In this document: positions 34,083-42,834 of the stretch, piece by piece
Position numbering within the stretch: the first letter of the stretch is position 1
Layout: each line of letters begins with the position of its first letter
Assembly: GCF_016907955.1 (NCBI RefSeq)
Contig: NZ_JAFBCX010000008.1
Location: 186,001 to 250,000 of the forward strand
DNA: 64,000 bases
Reading direction: 5' to 3'
From: Lentzea nigeriaca
GTDB taxonomy: Bacteria; Actinomycetota; Actinomycetes; Mycobacteriales; Pseudonocardiaceae
Notes under the pieces: model-generated
What the model was told of the DNA's origin: nothing
What the model saw: the letters and a program-made list of their open reading frames with translations, nothing else
Databases searched by the model: none
Program-made: the position numbers and the translations under genes

Positions 34083-35006
34083 ATGATCCGCTTGTCGGCC
34101 ATCACCCCGTCCGGCCAGGTTCACCTGGGCAACTACCTCGGGGCGCTGCGCACGTGGGCGCGTGAGGGCACTGAGGACGACGTGTACTTCATCAGCGACC
34201 TGCACGCGATGACGTCGTCGCACAACCCGCAACGCCTCCGATCCATGACGCGGGAGCAGCTCGCCGTTCTCGTGGCGTCCGGCATCGACCCGGCGAGCGT
34301 GTGCGTGCAGAGCGACCTGATCCGCGAGCTGGGAGCGCTCAACTGGGTCCTGGAGTGCACCTGTACGTACGGCGAGGCCGCGCGCATGATCCAGTTCAAG
34401 GAGAAGTCGCTCGGCCGCGAGTCCGTGCGCCTCAGCCTGCTCACCTATCCGGTGCTGATGGCGGCAGACATCCTGTTGCAGGGCACGGCCGAGGTCCCGG
34501 TGGGCGAGGACCAGCTCCAGCACGTCGAACTGGCCCGCGCGCTCGCCCGCCGCTTCAACAACGCGTACGGCGAGGCGTTCATCGTCCCGACGGCCGTGGT
34601 GCCGAAGGTGGGCGCGCGCATCAAGGACCTGGCGGACCCGGCGCGCAAAATGGACAAGTCCGCACAGAACTCCACGGGCGTCGTGTTCGTCCTCGACGAG
34701 CCGGACCTGGTGCGGCGCAAGGTCCGTCGTGCCGTGTCATCCACCGAGGGCATCGCGAACCTGACCGAGATCCTCACCTCCTGCACCGGCAAGGATCCCG
34801 AGGACTACACGAGCAGGTTCGCCGACCTCAAGAACGTCGTGGCCGAAGCGGTGATCGAGGAACTGCGCCCGGTCCGCGACCGCACGCTGGAGCTCCTCGC
34901 CGATCCCGCGGAACTGGACCGCATCCGTTCCGCGGGCGCGGAGAGGGCCCGCGAGCGCGCGCAGCACCGCCTGAACGCGGCGCTGCGCCTCTCCGGGCTC
35001 ACGTGA
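34083..35006 (+). CDS. trpS: Tryptophanyl-tRNA synthetase
   Basis: 307 residues, class Ic synthetase. The HIGH-like TPSGQVHLGNYLGA is at the N-terminus, YPVLMAADILLQG and VGEDQLQHVELARALARRFN follow, and the KMSKS equivalent is ARKMDKSAQNS (about 197-207). The C-terminal anticodon-binding part ends EELRPVRDRTLELLADPAEL. The N-terminus is slightly short compared with E. coli TrpS. Given the Trp attenuator, it may be an inducible second TrpRS, but whether another copy exists cannot be seen here. The 3' end overlaps the convergent NUDIX gene by 8 nt. Confidence 0.93.
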   Translation: MIRLSAITPSGQVHLGNYLGALRTWAREGTEDDVYFISDLHAMTSSHNPQRLRSMTREQLAVLVASGIDPASVCVQSDLIRELGALNWVLECTCTYGEAARMIQFKEKSLGRESVRLSLLTYPVLMAADILLQGTAEVPVGEDQLQHVELARALARRFNNAYGEAFIVPTAVVPKVGARIKDLADPARKMDKSAQNSTGVVFVLDEPDLVRRKVRRAVSSTEGIANLTEILTSCTGKDPEDYTSRFADLKNVVAEAVIEELRPVRDRTLELLADPAELDRIRSAGAERARERAQHRLNAALRLSGLT

Positions 35007-35772
35007 GGAGCGCCTGAAGGGCAGGCACCAGCACCCGGTCGGCCGGCAGCCAGTCCACGCCGGGCAGCTCGTCGGCGGTGAGCCACCGGACAGCGTTGTG
35101 CTCCAACGCTTCCGGCTCACCGCCGCCGAGCTGAGCCGCGTGGATCCGCAGGATCATGTCCTTCTTCAACGGCACGTCCGGCCCGACCTGCTCACCGACC
35201 ACGACGGACACACCGAGCTCTTCCACGCACTCGCGTGCCAGCGCCTCTTCCGGCTTCTCCCCGTCCTCGACGCGTCCGCCCGGCAGTTCCCATTGCCCCG
35301 CATGGCTTTCGGGGTAGGCACGCTGCTGGGCCAGCAACCGTCCATTCCGGACGATCGCCGCGCCGACCACGATGCGGGCCTCCGTCAGTTCCCGACACCG
35401 CCGCGCCAGCAACGCCGACCGCTTCTCCAGCACCCGCAACGCCATACCTCGCCCCACGGTGACGTCCGCGAACCGGCCGACCACCCCGCCCACGGTCGTC
35501 CACCCGACCCGGTCGACCACCATCGTCCCGGCCCCGGTGACCACGAGATCGGTGTGCAGCTGGAGAAAGTCCCCCGCCGCCGACACCCCGGACAGGTCAG
35601 CCCGCGTCACCGTCAGCTCGACCCCGAACGGTCCGGTGAGCACGTCCCCGAGGCACAACAGGCTCCCGGGCACCTTCACCCCGAACCCGGTGATCAGCGA
35701 GGTGTCCAGCAGGGCACCGGCAACAGCGGCAACAGGCGCGTCGACCAGCGCCGACGCTCGCAACTCAGGCAC
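34999..35772 (-). CDS. SRPBCC-NUDIX fusion protein
   Basis: 257 residues. Residues 1-120 look like a SRPBCC (START-like) lipid/ligand-binding domain (MPELRASALVDAPVAAVAGA ... GRGMALRVLEKRSALLARRC). Residues 128-257 are a MutT-type NUDIX domain with AGQWELPGGRVEDGEKPEEA leading into RECVEELGV (complete Nudix box). NUDIX part probably hydrolyses nucleotide pyrophosphates such as oxidised NTPs or CTP analogues. The fusion is uncommon; the N-terminal assignment is less certain than the C-terminal one. Confidence 0.75.
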   Translation of the reverse strand: MPELRASALVDAPVAAVAGALLDTSLITGFGVKVPGSLLCLGDVLTGPFGVELTVTRADLSGVSAAGDFLQLHTDLVVTGAGTMVVDRVGWTTVGGVVGRFADVTVGRGMALRVLEKRSALLARRCRELTEARIVVGAAIVRNGRLLAQQRAYPESHAGQWELPGGRVEDGEKPEEALARECVEELGVSVVVGEQVGPDVPLKKDMILRIHAAQLGGGEPEALEHNAVRWLTADELPGVDWLPADRVLVPALQALLT

Positions 35773-35781
35773 CTGCGCTGC

Positions 35782-37041
35782 CTACCAGGACGGCCAGCGA
35801 ATCTCAAAACGCGCACCACCGGCAGGTGACTCCGCAGCCCGCACCGACCCGCCCCTCCGTTGCACGAGATGCGCCACCAGCGCGAGCCCCAGCCCGAACC
35901 CGCCCGACCGCCGTCCACGATCCTCTTCGACCCGGTAGAACCGGTCGAAGACCTTCGCCCGGTGCTCGACGGGAATCCCGTGCCCGTCATCGTCCACGAG
36001 CAACCGCACGTCCCGCCCGACCGGCGCGAGCGTGAGGGTGATCGTCGAGTACGCGTACCGAGCCGCGTTGCGCAGCAGGTTGTCCAGCACCAGCTCGACC
36101 TCGGACTTCGTTGCCCGCACCAGGCACGCCGACGGCGGTGCGGTCAACCGCACCAGCAACTCGGTGCCGAGCCGCTCGATGGCCGCCTCGGCCTCCAGCA
36201 CCAGGTCCACGGCCTCGGCCCGCGGCGGCGCCCCGGTGTCGGCGCGAGCGAGGATCAGCAGCGAGTCCACCAGCGCGCTGAGCCGGATCGACTCCTCGAC
36301 GACCGACTCCAGCACCTCGATCGAGAAGTCCGGGTCCGGGTGCGCCACAGCCACTTCGGCCTGCGCCCGCACCGACGCCACCGGCGACCTCAACTCGTGC
36401 GCGGCATCCCCGGTGAACCGCCGCAGCCGATCCGACGCCTCGTCCCGCCTGGCCAGCAACGCGTTGAGCGCCTCGGCCAGTGCCTGCAACTCGTCCCGCG
36501 ACGGCGGCACCGGCAGCCGCTCCCCGTGCGGCAACTCCCCCGCCGCCACCCGCATCCGTTCCACGGGCCGCAACGACGACCGCACCGCCAGCCACGTGGC
36601 GATCCCGACCAGCCCGGCCACCAGCACCGCCGCGACGGCCAGCCACCGCGACCCCAGCGTGTTGGCCTTCTCGTACCCGAGCAGCGTGCTCCCGTACACC
36701 TCCAGCCGAGGCGTGCCGTCCGCCGCGAACACCACCCGCCCGCGCCACCGGTGCGCGGAGGCCCCCTCCAACCTCAGCACCGGCTCGCCGCTCCGCAGCG
36801 TCCGGATGTCCTGCGCCGTCAACGGAAGCGGCTCCCCACCGTCCACCGGCACCCCGGACACGTCCAGCAACCGCGGCTCGGCCTTCTCCAGTTCCTGGTC
36901 CACCGCGGTGATCTGGATGAACCCGATCAACGCGGGCGCCAGCCCCGTGAACGCCAGCAGGCACAGCAACGCCACCCCGGTGGCCACCACGGTGATCCGG
37001 AAGCGCAAGGTGCGCCGCAACCACCAGCGGCGAGGATTCAC
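35782..37041 (-). CDS. Sensor histidine kinase
   Basis: 419 residues from GTG 37041, which overlaps the response-regulator stop (GTGA). Two membrane helices (about 15-40 and 140-165) bracket an extracytoplasmic sensor of about 100 residues. HAMP-like RSSLRPVERMRVAAGELPHG follows, then the H-box FTGDAAHELRSPVASVRAQA (His about 250), N-box LVLDNLLRNAARYA, G1 DDDGHGIPVEHRAKVF and G2 GGFGLGLALVAHL. Partner of the adjacent regulator. The sensed signal is unknown; the neighbouring cell-envelope genes suggest an envelope or membrane cue. Confidence 0.93.
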   Translation of the reverse strand: MNPRRWWLRRTLRFRITVVATGVALLCLLAFTGLAPALIGFIQITAVDQELEKAEPRLLDVSGVPVDGGEPLPLTAQDIRTLRSGEPVLRLEGASAHRWRGRVVFAADGTPRLEVYGSTLLGYEKANTLGSRWLAVAAVLVAGLVGIATWLAVRSSLRPVERMRVAAGELPHGERLPVPPSRDELQALAEALNALLARRDEASDRLRRFTGDAAHELRSPVASVRAQAEVAVAHPDPDFSIEVLESVVEESIRLSALVDSLLILARADTGAPPRAEAVDLVLEAEAAIERLGTELLVRLTAPPSACLVRATKSEVELVLDNLLRNAARYAYSTITLTLAPVGRDVRLLVDDDGHGIPVEHRAKVFDRFYRVEEDRGRRSGGFGLGLALVAHLVQRRGGSVRAAESPAGGARFEIRWPSW

Positions 37042-37751
37042 CTGTTCCCCAACGCACTGTCCAGATCCGGGGTGGACGCGATGTACCCGTGTCCCCGCAC
37101 GGTCCGCACCACTTCCCCGGCCCCCACGGCCTCCAGCTTGCGCCTGAGGTACCCCACGTAGACCTCGACCGCGTTCCGGGTAGCGGCCTGCTCGTCTCCC
37201 CACACGGCCCGCAGCAACTCGTCCTTGGTCACCACCGACCCGGCCCGCGAGGCCAGCACGTCCAGCACCGCGTACTCCCGAGGGCTCAGCGACACGTCAG
37301 CCCCACCCCAGCTGACCTCCCGCAACCCGCGGTCGATGACCAGACTCCCCAGCGTCAGCCTCCGCCGCGCCCCACCCCCGCGCCGCAACAGCGCCCGTAC
37401 CTGCGCCACCAGCACCACGAAGCTGAACGGCTTGACCAGGTACCCATCGGCCCCGAGGTCCAGCCCGTCGGCCTGGTCGATCTCCCCGTCCTTCGCCGAC
37501 ACCATCAACACCGGCGTCCGCACCCCGTCGGCCCGCATCCGCTGCAACACCCGGTACCCCGACAGCCCCGGCAACATGATGTCGAGCAGCACGACGTCGA
37601 ACGCCCCGGTCAACGCCACCTTCAACGCCGTGGGCCCGTCGGCGGCCGTGACCACTTCCATCCCCTCGGCCGCAAGCCCACGCTCCAACGCCCGACGCAC
37701 GCCGACTTCGTCGTCCACGACCAGCACCCGAGGCTTCACACCGCACAGCAT
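37038..37751 (-). CDS. OmpR/PhoB-family response regulator
   Basis: 237 residues from ATG 37751 (GTG 37760 and 37739 are alternatives). Receiver: VLVVDDEVGVRRAL, phosphoacceptor Asp in DVVLLDIMLPGLSG, KPFSFVVL. Winged helix at the C-terminus: LSPREYAVLDVLASRAGSVV, AVEVYVGYLRRKLEAVGA. Upstream lie two pairs of TCTCAGC direct repeats, the usual kind of OmpR-family target, placed to control itself and the divergent LolA-like/ABC operon. Confidence 0.94.
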   Translation of the reverse strand: MLCGVKPRVLVVDDEVGVRRALERGLAAEGMEVVTAADGPTALKVALTGAFDVVLLDIMLPGLSGYRVLQRMRADGVRTPVLMVSAKDGEIDQADGLDLGADGYLVKPFSFVVLVAQVRALLRRGGGARRRLTLGSLVIDRGLREVSWGGADVSLSPREYAVLDVLASRAGSVVTKDELLRAVWGDEQAATRNAVEVYVGYLRRKLEAVGAGEVVRTVRGHGYIASTPDLDSALGNR

Positions 37752-37781
37752 GACGCGCACCGCTCCCAGCCGCCCGCAAGA

Positions 37782-37857
37782 TCTCAGCCGACTCTCAGCA
37801 ATCGTGCTGAAACAGGCACAAAACCGCAGGTAGAGGTAGTCTCAGCACCATCTCAGC
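37782..37857. promoter_or_regulatory. Two pairs of TCTCAGC-N4-TCTCAGC direct repeats, likely response-regulator boxes
   Basis: TCTCAGC at 37782 and 37793, and again at 37840 and 37851; each pair has an 11-bp period, one helical turn, as OmpR/PhoB dimers bind. One pair is nearest the regulator gene, the other nearest the divergent gene at 37906. Confidence 0.75.
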
Positions 37858-37905
37858 TACCCCACCCCAAGCTAGACGTACAAGCCCTTGGAGGAGGGGA
37901 CAGGA

Positions 37906-38979
37906 ATGAACAAGCGAAAGGTGACCCTGGCCGTGGCAACGGCCGGTGTGCTCACCGGCGCGGCAGGCCTGAGCCTGCTAGCCATGCCAGCAGGCGCGGG
38001 CCAGCCACCATCCCTGCCGGACGTCTCGGCGGAGTCACTCGTGGAACAGGTCATGACCGCCAAGCCGGGCGCGTTCGGCGGCACCGTGGAGGTCGACAAC
38101 AAGCTCGGTCTCCCGTCGATCGCCGAGATCCCGCAACTGGCTGACGGCAAGCACAGCGCGCGGATCTGGACCGACGGCAACGGCAAGCTGCGGCTCGCCC
38201 TGCCGAACGGCCAGTCCGAGCAGACCATCGTGGACGACGGCAAGACCACCTGGTCGTGGAACTCGAAGGACAACGAGGTCACGAAGTCCGAGCACAAGGA
38301 CTCACCGGAGCCGAAGGAGTCCACGGGCGAGAAGGCGATCGACCCGGCCACGGCGGCCAAGGAGATCGTCACCAAGACCAAGGAGTTCAGCGACATCACG
38401 GTCGACGGCACCGCGAGGGTCGCGAACCGTGCCGCCTACGAACTGGTGCTGACCCCGAAGCCCACGGAGAAGACCCTGATCCGCGAGGTCAGGATCGCGG
38501 TCGACTCCGAGCTGAAGATGCCGCTGAGGGTCGCGGTCCTCACCAACGGCGCGTCGGAACCGGCGGGCACGGTCGGCTTCACCCAGATCAACGTCGGCCC
38601 GCAGGACGCGAAGCTGTTCGAGTTCACCCCGCCGGCGAACGCCAAGGTCACCACCCCGGAGGCCAAGGAGGCGCAGGCCCGCGAGCAGCTGCCGGAAGCA
38701 GGACTGGAAGCGGCCCTGCAGGGCAAGGACCCGCAGATCTTCGGCACCGGCTGGGACTCGGTGATCGGTGCGCGGATCCCGGCGGACGCCATGACCCAGG
38801 TGCCGACAGAGGCGCAGGGGCTGGTCGACCGGTTCACGAAGAAGGTCAGCGGCAGCTGGGGTAGCGGCAAGCTGTTCACCACGAAGGTCGCCACGATCCT
38901 GATCGCGGACGACGGCCGGGTGGTCGCGGGTGCCGTTCCCGAGCAGGTGCTGTTCGACACGATCGGACAGGTGAAGTGA
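37906..38979 (+). CDS. Exported LolA/RseB-like protein
   Basis: 357 residues from ATG 37906 with GGAGGAGGGG upstream. Signal peptide 1-32 (VLTGAAGLSLLAMPAGAGQ). The body (ESLVEQVMTAKPGAFGGTVE, SARIWTDGNGKLRLALPNG, YELVLTPKPTEKTLIREVRI, FEFTPPANAKV) follows the LolA-like/RseB-like half-barrel seen in actinobacterial envelope proteins. A C-terminal addition contains WDSVIGARI ... VDRFTKKVSGSWGSGK. First gene of an operon with an ABC exporter, likely activated by the divergent two-component system. Confidence 0.8.
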   Translation: MNKRKVTLAVATAGVLTGAAGLSLLAMPAGAGQPPSLPDVSAESLVEQVMTAKPGAFGGTVEVDNKLGLPSIAEIPQLADGKHSARIWTDGNGKLRLALPNGQSEQTIVDDGKTTWSWNSKDNEVTKSEHKDSPEPKESTGEKAIDPATAAKEIVTKTKEFSDITVDGTARVANRAAYELVLTPKPTEKTLIREVRIAVDSELKMPLRVAVLTNGASEPAGTVGFTQINVGPQDAKLFEFTPPANAKVTTPEAKEAQAREQLPEAGLEAALQGKDPQIFGTGWDSVIGARIPADAMTQVPTEAQGLVDRFTKKVSGSWGSGKLFTTKVATILIADDGRVVAGAVPEQVLFDTIGQVK

Positions 38980-39980
38980 CCACCTCGACCAGCGCGCCGG
39001 TGACAGCACCAACGCAACAGGCTGTCGCCGCGCGGACCAGGGGTCTGCGCAAGGAGTACGGGAGCACGGTCGCCGTCGACCGCGTCGACCTCGAGCTGCC
39101 GGAGGGGGCCGTGCTCGGCATGCTCGGCCCCAACGGGTCGGGCAAGACGACGACGATCCGGATGCTGCTCGGGTTGGTGCGGCCCACGCAGGGGGAGATC
39201 GAGCTGCTGGGCCGGCCGTTGCCGGACGGTGCCGAGCAGGCGCTGCCGCACGTTGGCGCGCTGGTCGAGGGTCCGGGGTTCCACCCGTTCCTGTCGGGGC
39301 GGGAGAACCTCATCAGGTGCGCCGCGTTCGAGCCGCTCCTCGAGAAGCGCCGGATCAAGCAGGCCGTCGAGGACGCGCTCGAACGCGTCGGGCTCGCGCA
39401 GGCCGCGCACCGCAGGTACCGGGGGTACTCGCTCGGCATGAAGCAACGTCTCGGCCTGGCCGCGGCGTTGCTCGTGCCGCGCAAGCTGGTCGTGCTCGAC
39501 GAGCCGACCAACGGCCTCGACCCGGCAGGCACCAGGGAGATCCGCAGGATCATCGCGGAGCTGCACGACCGGGGCACCACGGTGCTCGTCTCCAGCCACC
39601 TGCTGAGCGAGGTCGAGGCCACCTGCACGCACGTCGCGGTGCTGCACCGCGGAACCGTTGTGGCGCAAGGTGAACTGACCGAGCTGCTGCAGGCGGGCGG
39701 CTCGGCGCTGCAGGTCGTCACCCCGGACGTGGAGAAGGCGCTCAGCTCGCTGCGCCAGGCCAAGATCTCCGCACGACCGCTCGGCGAGGGCCTCCGGGTC
39801 GAGCTAGCGGGAACGTCGGCGCCGCAGGTGATCGAGACGCTGGTGCAGGCCGGCGTCGGGGTCTACGAGGCGACGCGGTGGAAGACGGGCCTGGAGGAGC
39901 TGTTCGCGCGGCTCACCGAGGCCGAGGAGGCCGAGCGCGGAATGTCCGCTGTGGACACGCTGGACGGGGGGCCGCGATGA
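38976..39980 (+). CDS. ABC transporter ATP-binding protein (drug/peptide exporter type)
   Basis: 334 residues, GTG start overlapping the previous stop (GTGA). Walker A GPNGSGKTTTIRML, ALVEGPGFHPFLSGRENL (BcrA/CcmA-type Q-loop context), signature YSLGMKQRLGLA, Walker B LVVLDEPTNGLDP, SSHLLSEVE. The C-terminal ~90 residues resemble the regulatory tail of DrrA/BcrA ATPases. Confidence 0.9.
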   Translation: MTTSTSAPVTAPTQQAVAARTRGLRKEYGSTVAVDRVDLELPEGAVLGMLGPNGSGKTTTIRMLLGLVRPTQGEIELLGRPLPDGAEQALPHVGALVEGPGFHPFLSGRENLIRCAAFEPLLEKRRIKQAVEDALERVGLAQAAHRRYRGYSLGMKQRLGLAAALLVPRKLVVLDEPTNGLDPAGTREIRRIIAELHDRGTTVLVSSHLLSEVEATCTHVAVLHRGTVVAQGELTELLQAGGSALQVVTPDVEKALSSLRQAKISARPLGEGLRVELAGTSAPQVIETLVQAGVGVYEATRWKTGLEELFARLTEAEEAERGMSAVDTLDGGPR

Positions 39981-40777
39981 TCACGCGTCAGTTCGGTTCC
40001 GAGGTGCGCTGGATGCTGCGCAGGCCGCGGACCATCATCGGCCTGTTCGGGCTCGTCCTCGTGCCGATCATCATCAGCTTCGGCATCTGGACCGCGGGCG
40101 ACGGAGGCGGCGGCCCAGGGCTCGCCGCGATCCTGCAGGGCAACGGCATGGTCGTGCCGATCTTCACCCTGTTCCTGTCGCTCAACCTGCTGCTGCCGCT
40201 GGTGGCGTCGATCTGGGCTGCGGACGGACTCGCGGGCGAGGCGCAGCACGGCACGTTGCGCGGGCTGCTCGTCGCACCGGTGTCACGGGTGCGGCTGCTG
40301 TTCGTGAAGCTCTTCGGCCTCACCGCGATGTCGCTCTTCGCCGTCACGCTGATGGCGGTCGTGGGCATCATCGCCGGCACCGCGTTCCTGGGCACCAACG
40401 GCATGATGACGTTGTCCGGCACCACGCTCTCGACCGGACAGGGCCTGCTGCGCATCGCCTTGTTCGTCGTGCTGGTGACGTTCCAGATGGTGTCGATCGG
40501 CGCGGTCGCCCTCGCCGTCTCGTCGACCACCGAGCACCCGCTGGTGGTGCAGGCGGCGACGATGACGACGATCATCGTGTTCCAGGTGCTGGGGCAGTTC
40601 TCGTCGCTCGACTGGCTGCACCCGTTCCTGATCACGACCGGCTTCCCCGGCCTGATCGACGTGATGCGAGACCCGATCCCGCTCGGCCAGATCTGGGACA
40701 GCACGCTGCTCGCGGGCTGCTACCTGCTGATCGGCACGGGCCTCGCCGCGATGCGCCTGATCACCAAGGACAGCTAG
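39977..40777 (+). CDS. ABC-2 type permease
   Basis: 266 residues beginning at an ATGA overlap with the ATPase gene. Six hydrophobic segments with the ABC-2 pattern SIWAADGLAGEAQHGTLRGL followed by LVAPVSRVRLLFVKL. Exports an unknown substrate with the preceding ATPase. The stop TAG (40775-40777) is part of the CTAG end of MITE copy B, so the insertion lies exactly at the end of the gene. Confidence 0.88.
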   Translation: MITRQFGSEVRWMLRRPRTIIGLFGLVLVPIIISFGIWTAGDGGGGPGLAAILQGNGMVVPIFTLFLSLNLLLPLVASIWAADGLAGEAQHGTLRGLLVAPVSRVRLLFVKLFGLTAMSLFAVTLMAVVGIIAGTAFLGTNGMMTLSGTTLSTGQGLLRIALFVVLVTFQMVSIGAVALAVSSTTEHPLVVQAATMTTIIVFQVLGQFSSLDWLHPFLITTGFPGLIDVMRDPIPLGQIWDSTLLAGCYLLIGTGLAAMRLITKDS

Positions 40778-41048
40778 TAGAGCGTCGCGGCTTGGTTGTG
40801 CTCCGTTGAGTCGGGCAGGGGGCGGTCTGGTGCTCATCACCGAAACCCCGGATGGTCGCGCTCTCACACACGTCGCTGCCGAGATGGCGGTAGAGAAATG
40901 CCGACGCAAACGTTTGCTGATCACCCCAACTGCCGCCAACCGTGCAGTTGGCAGCCATGAGAGCGCGATCTTCATGATCGAAACGCGGCTGCCTGCCGGC
41001 ATCACTCTCTCTGTCACATCCCAAGAAATAGCTGCGACACACTACTAG
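40774..41048 (-). mobile_element. MITE-like inverted-repeat element, copy B
   Basis: 275 bp, reverse orientation relative to copies A and C. Ends CTAGTAGAGCGTCGCGGCT and (reversed) CTAGTAGTGTGTCGCAGCT. It carries the same internal dyads as the other copies (GCAAACGTTTGC at about 40911). An 80-codon frame on the + strand (40806-41048) is not conserved: copies A and C have an in-frame TGA. Confidence 0.85.
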
Positions 41049-41052
41049 TTCT

Positions 41053-41103
41053 CGATGAACGGCTCATCTGTCCACCTCACGTGGACAGATGAGCCGTTCA
41101 TCG
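41053..41103. terminator. Perfect 23-bp hairpin between convergent genes
   Basis: Arms of 23 nt beginning CGATGAACGGCTCATC, loop CTCAC, then TTTCGG. Lies between the exporter operon plus MITE (+) and the SDR gene (-), so it can serve both. Shares TCCAC-CTC-N2-GTGGA with the hairpin at 19504. Confidence 0.75.
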
Positions 41104-41110
41104 ATTTCGG

Positions 41111-41869
41111 CTAGCGGAACCCGCCCTCGCTGTTGATCACCTGACCGGTGATCCACTCGGCGTCGTCGGTGCAGAGCCAGGAGACCAGCCGGGCGGCGTC
41201 GTCCGGCTGGCCCCAGCGGCCCAGCGGCATCCGCTCCCGCACCCACTCGTGCGCCTCCGGCGACGCGTAGCCGGTGTCGGTCGGGCCGGGGTTCACGGCG
41301 TTGATCGTGATCCCCTGCCTGATCAGGTGGTGCGACAACGTCGACATGATCCCGGTCAGCGCACCCTTCGACGCCGCGTACGCGACCTCGTTCGGCATCG
41401 GTCCGAGGTTCTGCCCGGACGTCATGAACACGACCCGTCCGCCCTTCGCGCCGTCATGCTGACGCGCAAACGCCTGCATCAGCAGGATCGTCGACCGCGT
41501 GTTCACGGCGTAGTGCCGGTCGAGCATGGCCGCGTCCAGCTCGCCCAACGGCCCGTCCGACCCGCTCATCGCGTGGTTGCACACCAGGATGTCGACGCGT
41601 CCGTACGCCTCCACCGCGGCCGCCATCAACTGGTCCGGCGCATCCGGCACCGTGAGGTCGGCGCCCAGGTGCTCCACCCGGCCGTCGATGCCCGCGATCA
41701 CCTCGTCGATCGAGTCCGCGCCCCACGGCTGCGCCTCGTCCGCCGCCACATGGTGCTGCACGAACAGATCCGCACCCAGCCCCGCCAGCCGCCGCGCGAT
41801 CGCGTACCCGATGCCCTGCCGCCTGCTCACCCCGGTGACGAGCGCGACTCGTCCATCAAGAAATCCCAT
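41111..41869 (-). CDS. SDR-family oxidoreductase
   Basis: 252 residues. Rossmann motif VTGVSRRQGIGYAIARRLAG, VCNHAMSG (NNAG variant), catalytic VVFMTSG and YAASK, C-terminal WITGQVINSEGGFR. Resembles 3-oxoacyl-ACP reductase-like enzymes. Begins 11 bp after thiQ, so it is co-transcribed with the thiamine transporter genes and likely also under TPP control; its substrate is unknown. Confidence 0.9.
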   Translation of the reverse strand: MGFLDGRVALVTGVSRRQGIGYAIARRLAGLGADLFVQHHVAADEAQPWGADSIDEVIAGIDGRVEHLGADLTVPDAPDQLMAAAVEAYGRVDILVCNHAMSGSDGPLGELDAAMLDRHYAVNTRSTILLMQAFARQHDGAKGGRVVFMTSGQNLGPMPNEVAYAASKGALTGIMSTLSHHLIRQGITINAVNPGPTDTGYASPEAHEWVRERMPLGRWGQPDDAARLVSWLCTDDAEWITGQVINSEGGFR

Positions 41870-41880
41870 AGGACGCCCAG

Positions 41881-42834
41881 CTAACCGATGCGAGCGACGC
41901 CGTCCAAGTCAATTTCGAGCCGCACCCGGTCGCCGACCTCGGTCATCGGCCCGACCGCCTCGTACTCCTCGCCGTCGATCTCCACGAGCAACCGCACGTG
42001 ATCACGTCGATGCACCCGTTCCAGGACAATGCCTTCGAGCGGCCCCGACGGATCCACCCGCAACGCCGTGGCACGCAACCCGACCCGTCCGGAATCCAGC
42101 CCCACGAACGAGCCGGGCACGAACTTGTTGCATCCCAGGAACTTCGCGGTCTCCACGTCGACCGGCGACGACCACACCTCGGCGGGCGGGCCGACCTGCA
42201 CGATCCGGCCGCGCGACATGATCGCCACCCGGTCGGCCAGCGTGAACGCCTCGTCGTGGTCGTGCGTCACCACCAGCGCCGTCGTGGCCGCCTCCCGCAG
42301 CAGCCGTGCCAGATCGACGGCCAGCTGTTCGCGTAACGCCCTGTCCAGCGCCGACAACGGCTCGTCCAGCAGCAACAACCGCGGCGAAGGCGCCAGCGCC
42401 CGCGCCAAAGCGACCCGTTGCTGCTCACCACCGGACAGCTGCGTCACACGCCGGTCCGCGTAGCCCTCGAGCCCGACGAGCTCCAGCAGCGACAGCACCC
42501 GCTTGTCCCGCTCTTCGCGGTCCACTGCCCGCATCCGCAGCCCGAACGCCACGTTGCCCGCCACCGACCGGTGCGGGAACAGCTGCCCGTCCTGGAAGAC
42601 CAGCCCGAACTCGCGCCGGTGCACCGGCACTCCGTCGAGATCGGCCGAATCCCACCGCACCGCGCCGGAAGACGGCTTCTCCAGGCCCGCGATCGTGCGC
42701 AGCAACGTCGACTTCCCGCACCCGGACGGCCCGAGCAACGCCACGATCTCGCCGTCCGCCACCGAGAGCGACACGTCCGACACGGCCGCCGTCTGTCCAT
42801 AACGGACGGTGATCGAGTCCAGCTCCAGCGCCAT
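41881..42834 (-). CDS. thiQ: Thiamine ABC transporter ATP-binding protein
   Basis: 317 residues, start overlapping the permease stop (ATGA). GPSGCGKSTLLRTIAG, FQDGQLFPHRSVAGNVAFGL, QLSGGEQQRVALARAL, LLLLDEPLSALD, VVTHDHDEAF, and a C-terminal TOBE domain from about 240 (GRVGLRATALRVDP). Assignment as the thiamine (or thiamine-precursor) importer rests on the TPP riboswitch and the ThiB-like binding protein. Confidence 0.88.
   Translation of the reverse strand: MALELDSITVRYGQTAAVSDVSLSVADGEIVALLGPSGCGKSTLLRTIAGLEKPSSGAVRWDSADLDGVPVHRREFGLVFQDGQLFPHRSVAGNVAFGLRMRAVDREERDKRVLSLLELVGLEGYADRRVTQLSGGEQQRVALARALAPSPRLLLLDEPLSALDRALREQLAVDLARLLREAATTALVVTHDHDEAFTLADRVAIMSRGRIVQVGPPAEVWSSPVDVETAKFLGCNKFVPGSFVGLDSGRVGLRATALRVDPSGPLEGIVLERVHRRDHVRLLVEIDGEEYEAVGPMTEVGDRVRLEIDLDGVARIG

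Noticed and set aside
40806..41048. 80-codon ORF in MITE copy B
   Set aside because: The equivalent frame has a TGA in copies A and C, so there is no sign of selection for a protein.
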